A DNA stretch of 64,000 bases from Prorocentrum cordatum (Eukaryota > Sar > Dinophyceae > Prorocentrales > Prorocentraceae). Below are positions 61,617 to 64,000 of this stretch, one piece after another. A program made the position numbers and the translations under genes. The DNA is taken from NCBI GenBank assembly GCA_963575745.1, contig CAUYUJ010018298.1, forward strand, positions 113,740-177,739, read 5' to 3'. The notes under the pieces were generated by a model. That model saw nothing but the letters and a program-made list of their open reading frames with translations, made no database searches and was not told the origin of the DNA. The stretch's first letter is position 1. Every line of letters begins with the position of its first letter.

Positions 61617-61940
61617 TTCCGACCCCACCTGCTCCGACTCGAAGCCAGACGCCCGACGATGATCTCGTTGTCAGTGCGCGGCTCCCAAGGGAGGTCCCGG
61701 CCCCTGCCCCGCGGACACTTCTCCGTTTCTCCGTCCTGGATCCACGTGTGGCGGCGCCGAGGCGCCGAGGCCTAGGCCACAGCGCCAATAAGGGGAGGTC
61801 GCTGGCCTGGCCTTCTCCTCCTCCTCCTCCTCCTCCTCCTCCTCCTCCTCCTCCTCCTCCTCCTCCCCTCCCTCCTCCCCTCCTCCCCCTCCTCCTCCCC
61901 CTCCTCCTCCTCCTCCTCCTCCTCATCCTCCTCCCCCTCC
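61617..61940. repeat. Unique DNA then a CTC array directly before RE-5
   Basis: No gene at 61617-61814; CTC/CCT repeats at 61815-61940 end at the decayed spliced leader. Confidence 0.85.
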
Positions 61941-61977
61941 TCCGTAGCAATTTAAGCTGAAACCATTTTGGCACAAC
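61941..61977 (+). other. Two tandem decayed spliced leaders at the start of RE-5
   Basis: TCCGTAGCAATTTAAGCTGA starts the first (about 17 of 22 positions kept, 61941-61962). ACCATTTTGGCACAACG is the second, truncated at its 5' side (about 14 of 16 kept, 61962-61977). Confidence 0.7.
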
Positions 61978-62134
61978 GTGCTGTTTTCCTCAAAAAGGAA
62001 AAAGTGGATACCGCTAGCCCGCGGCAGGCAGAGCTTCCTGAAGCCTGGCAGCACCTTTCTGTATCGCACCAAACGCTGGGGTCGGTGGGTAAACGGAGGT
62101 GTTTCCCGTTCCTGCCGTCCCGAGTGCAGCACCG

Positions 62135-63443
62135 ATGGCGAAGGCGGCTTTTGGCTTCGTCGTGTGCACGGCCTGTAGCTATCGCTGGACCGTCCGCAAG
62201 CACGAAAGCTGCTACCACTGCGGCAAGGCGCTCCCGTCGGCACCTCGCCCACCCCTTCGCTGCGCGGCGCCTGGGCCAACAGCGCTGGTGATGCTGGCGA
62301 GCCCAGCCGCAAAGGTGGCAATGAGAAGACGGGCAAGGGTAAGGGCAAGGGCAAGGGCAAGGGCAAGGGCAAGGGCAAGGGCAAGGGCAAGGGCAAGGGC
62401 AAGGGCAAGGGCAAGGGCAAGGGCAAGGGCAAGGGCAAGGGCAAGGGCAAGGTCGGCAGGGACGTCACGGGGGCCAATGGCGTTGTTGCCACAGGCGGTG
62501 GCCAGGAGCAGCCGAGCTTCCCCAAGGCCCCTTGAGCGCGGGAGGCTGCCCCAGGCCCCAGCGAACTGGACATGCTCCTCGCCGTGCAGGATCCAGAGGT
62601 GGCGGAGGCCTTGCGTGTGGCAGTCGAGGTGGCCCGCAGGTGCGAGGCCCAGCAGCCTCCCCGTGCGCCTCGCATCACGGCGCAGAGGCTCCAGTCGGCG
62701 GTGGACCGTCGACAGCACGCCGCGACGGTGCTGGACTCCGCCACTTGGGCCGTCGCATGGCCTGGGCCTGAGCAAACTCTCGAGGGGGCCAAGGCATGGC
62801 GGGACGAGACGGCGCTGGCCCTGGCTAAAGCCCAGGCTGAGGAGGAGGCATCGCTCCGCCAGCGCAACCAGGAGGCGGGCATCAAGCAGGACGTCACGGA
62901 CGCGCAGGTCCTCTTCGATTTCAGCCTCCCTGGCGGCCTCGAGAGGCTGGAGAAGCATGCCCAGGGCTGTCTTGGCGAGATGGTGTGCACCGGGAAGCAG
63001 ATCGCCGAGGAGAGCCTGGCCAGCTACAAGGTCAATTACCGCGCCCAGCTGGGCCGCATTGCCAAGCAGGTGGCGGAGGCCAAGGCAGCCAATAAGCGCG
63101 AGGTCGCCAGCCAGGAGGACGGCGAGCGCGAGCCCGTGCCTGGCGCTGCTGACGAGGACGCGCCATTGGGAGGCGAACCCAGCGGCGGAACAGGCCCATC
63201 GGAGCAGCCTGCGGCTCCAGCGGGCGCCCGCAGCCGGCCGCCGCTCCAGCGGCGCCCGAACAGGAGCAGCTGGGCACCCAGCGGGTCGCTGCCGAGCTCG
63301 CCGCTGCAGCCACCCAGGCGGCCGAGGTGGGGCTCAAGGGGCGGGCCGCAGCCAAGGCGGCCAAAGGCATGGACATCACCTCTCCTGCGAGCGCTGCTGA
63401 AGCTCTTCGCGGTGGCGCTGCTGTTGGGGCGCCCAGTCTTTAG
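62135..63443 (+). pseudogene. RE-5 ORF1: zinc ribbon, Gly-Lys repeat, coiled coil, Ala-rich tail; frameshifted
   Basis: From the ATG at 62135: MAKAAFGFVVCTACSYRW then ESCYHCGKAL, a C-x2-C-x10-C-x2-C zinc ribbon. After a frame change, about 19 Gly-Lys repeats are coded by GGGCAA units (62338-62450). A second change near 62530 leads to a coiled-coil region (LDMLLAVQDPEVAEALRVAV, ALAKAQAEEEASLRQRNQEA, SLPGGLERLEKHAQG). A third, near 63180-63237, leads to an Ala-rich tail that ends at TAG 63441-63443. Zinc ribbon and GK tract would bind RNA. The coiled coil and tail parallel RE-1 ORF1. Confidence 0.6.
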
Positions 63444-63668
63444 GGTGACAGAGGGCGCCCTGAGAGGGGCAGGGCGCCGCAGTCGGAGCATGCTGTGGTT
63501 TCTGTGCCCGACGTCGCGGGCGCGCCTGTGCAGGGCAACCAGTCCCATGGGCCTTTTTGCGGCCAGTGGAGGCGCAGAAATCAGTGAGGGTGCGCTCCCA
63601 AACGTAGTGGCGCCGCAGCCTGGCGAGGAGGGGATGGACCAGCGCAGCCAGGTTCGGCTCGGCATCCA
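63444..63668 (+). other. RE-5 inter-ORF spacer
   Basis: About 225 bases between the ORF1 stop and the first Met of the endonuclease frame; RE-1 has 385 bases in the same place. Confidence 0.45.
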
Positions 63669-63857
63669 TTGCAGCTGGTCCAGCAGGGGCCTTTGGCGTT
63701 GGCCCCTGGCAAGCTGGGCGAGGACCTCCGCGTCTGCGCGTTCGGCGGCAAGGCGTGGGGTTCGGCCGCGAGCGCCAATGAGTGGATGCGCAAGAAAGGG
63801 CGCGAACCGCGCGTCATGGTGGCCCAGGCGACGCGCTTCTCTACGCCCCACGGCTGA
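63669..63857 (+). pseudogene. RE-5 ORF2 start: endonuclease N-terminus, mutated
   Basis: MQLVQQGPLALAPGKLGEDL, LRVCAFGGKAWGSA and RVMVAQATRF align with TTVNANSWGTL and QVVIAQEHRL of RE-1. The Asn of NANSW is Lys here and the catalytic Glu of AQE is Ala (codon GCG at 63828-63830). A TGA at 63855-63857 closes the frame. Confidence 0.5.
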
Positions 63858-64000
63858 GGAGTAAGCCCACGGCTGGGCCAACCGAGGCGGCCAGCAGCTG
63901 GCTCGCCCGGGAGTTCTTAGGGTGGGAGAGGCGGCCATGGCGGTGTCATCAGGAGTGGGCGTCATCTCCTTCCGCCTGTTGGGCCCGGCCCGACACCGCT
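63858..64000 (+). other. Continuation of RE-5 to the window edge, unassigned
   Basis: Probably the middle of the endonuclease in a shifted frame. Too short to identify. Confidence 0.3.

Larger units (their letters stand above)
61941..64000 (+). mobile_element. RE-5: SL-tagged LINE-type element, 3' part outside the window
   Basis: Order: CTC array, two spliced-leader remnants, about 155 bases of 5' UTR, ORF1 (62135-63443), spacer, start of ORF2 (63669 on). The ORF1-spacer-ORF2 plan matches RE-1. Several frameshifts and a lost endonuclease residue show that this copy is decayed. Confidence 0.65.

Overview
This is nuclear DNA of a core dinoflagellate; the species cannot be fixed from the window. 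The main evidence is a perfect 22-nt dinoflagellate spliced-leader (SL) sequence at 57258-57279, with decayed SL copies at the 5' ends of two retroelements. Very long GC-rich non-coding DNA, large microsatellites, decayed LINE-type retroelements and introns with direct repeats at their ends (one with a non-canonical GA..AG pair) agree with this.

The only clear host gene is a plus-strand Dispatched/Patched-like RND-superfamily membrane protein. I reconstructed it as four exons that join in frame: 16807-16953, 18514-18599, 18817-18950 and 60778 to about 61324. The first visible intron is 1.56 kb, the second 217 bp and the third 41,827 bp. On this model about two thirds of the window lies inside one giant intron, and nearly all mobile and repeated DNA from 19 to 60.7 kb sits in it. 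Both ends of the gene lie outside the recognised exons.

Layout. 1-5839: an almost intact LINE-type retrotransposon (RE-1; coiled-coil ORF1, then ORF2 with endonuclease, RT and RNase H, then an A11 tail). 6.0-8.2 kb: GT, GAT and GGA microsatellites. 8.9-12.0 kb, minus strand: decayed RT element (RE-2) followed by a 273-aa ORF. 12-16.8 kb: minisatellites, microsatellites and a retroelement scrap. 16.8-18.95 kb: exons A-C. 19.5-24.6 kb: tandem arrays. 24.6-28.8 kb: RE-3, a deleted relative of RE-2. 29.66-34.5 kb: RE-4, with a decayed SL at its start and a mutated RT active site. 35-36 kb: CTC-rich DNA. 38.2-42.6 kb and 48.2-52.6 kb: two near-identical 4.4-kb copies of a unit holding 11-bp-type repeats, a cysteine-rich gene and a Helitron-like N-terminal domain, with a 100-N assembly gap at the end of the first. 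53-60 kb: more minisatellites, TATG arrays, the SL sequence and a possible tyrosine-recombinase remnant. 60.8-61.3 kb: exon D. 61.94 kb to the end: RE-5, with two tandem decayed SLs, a zinc-ribbon/GK-repeat/coiled-coil ORF1 and the start of ORF2.

Apart from the host gene the content is mobile or repetitive and shows no cooperating pathway. The points most worth checking are the giant-intron gene, the SL-marked retroelement starts next to CTC arrays, the duplicated cysteine-rich/Helitron-like unit, and the ORF1 frameshift site of RE-1.
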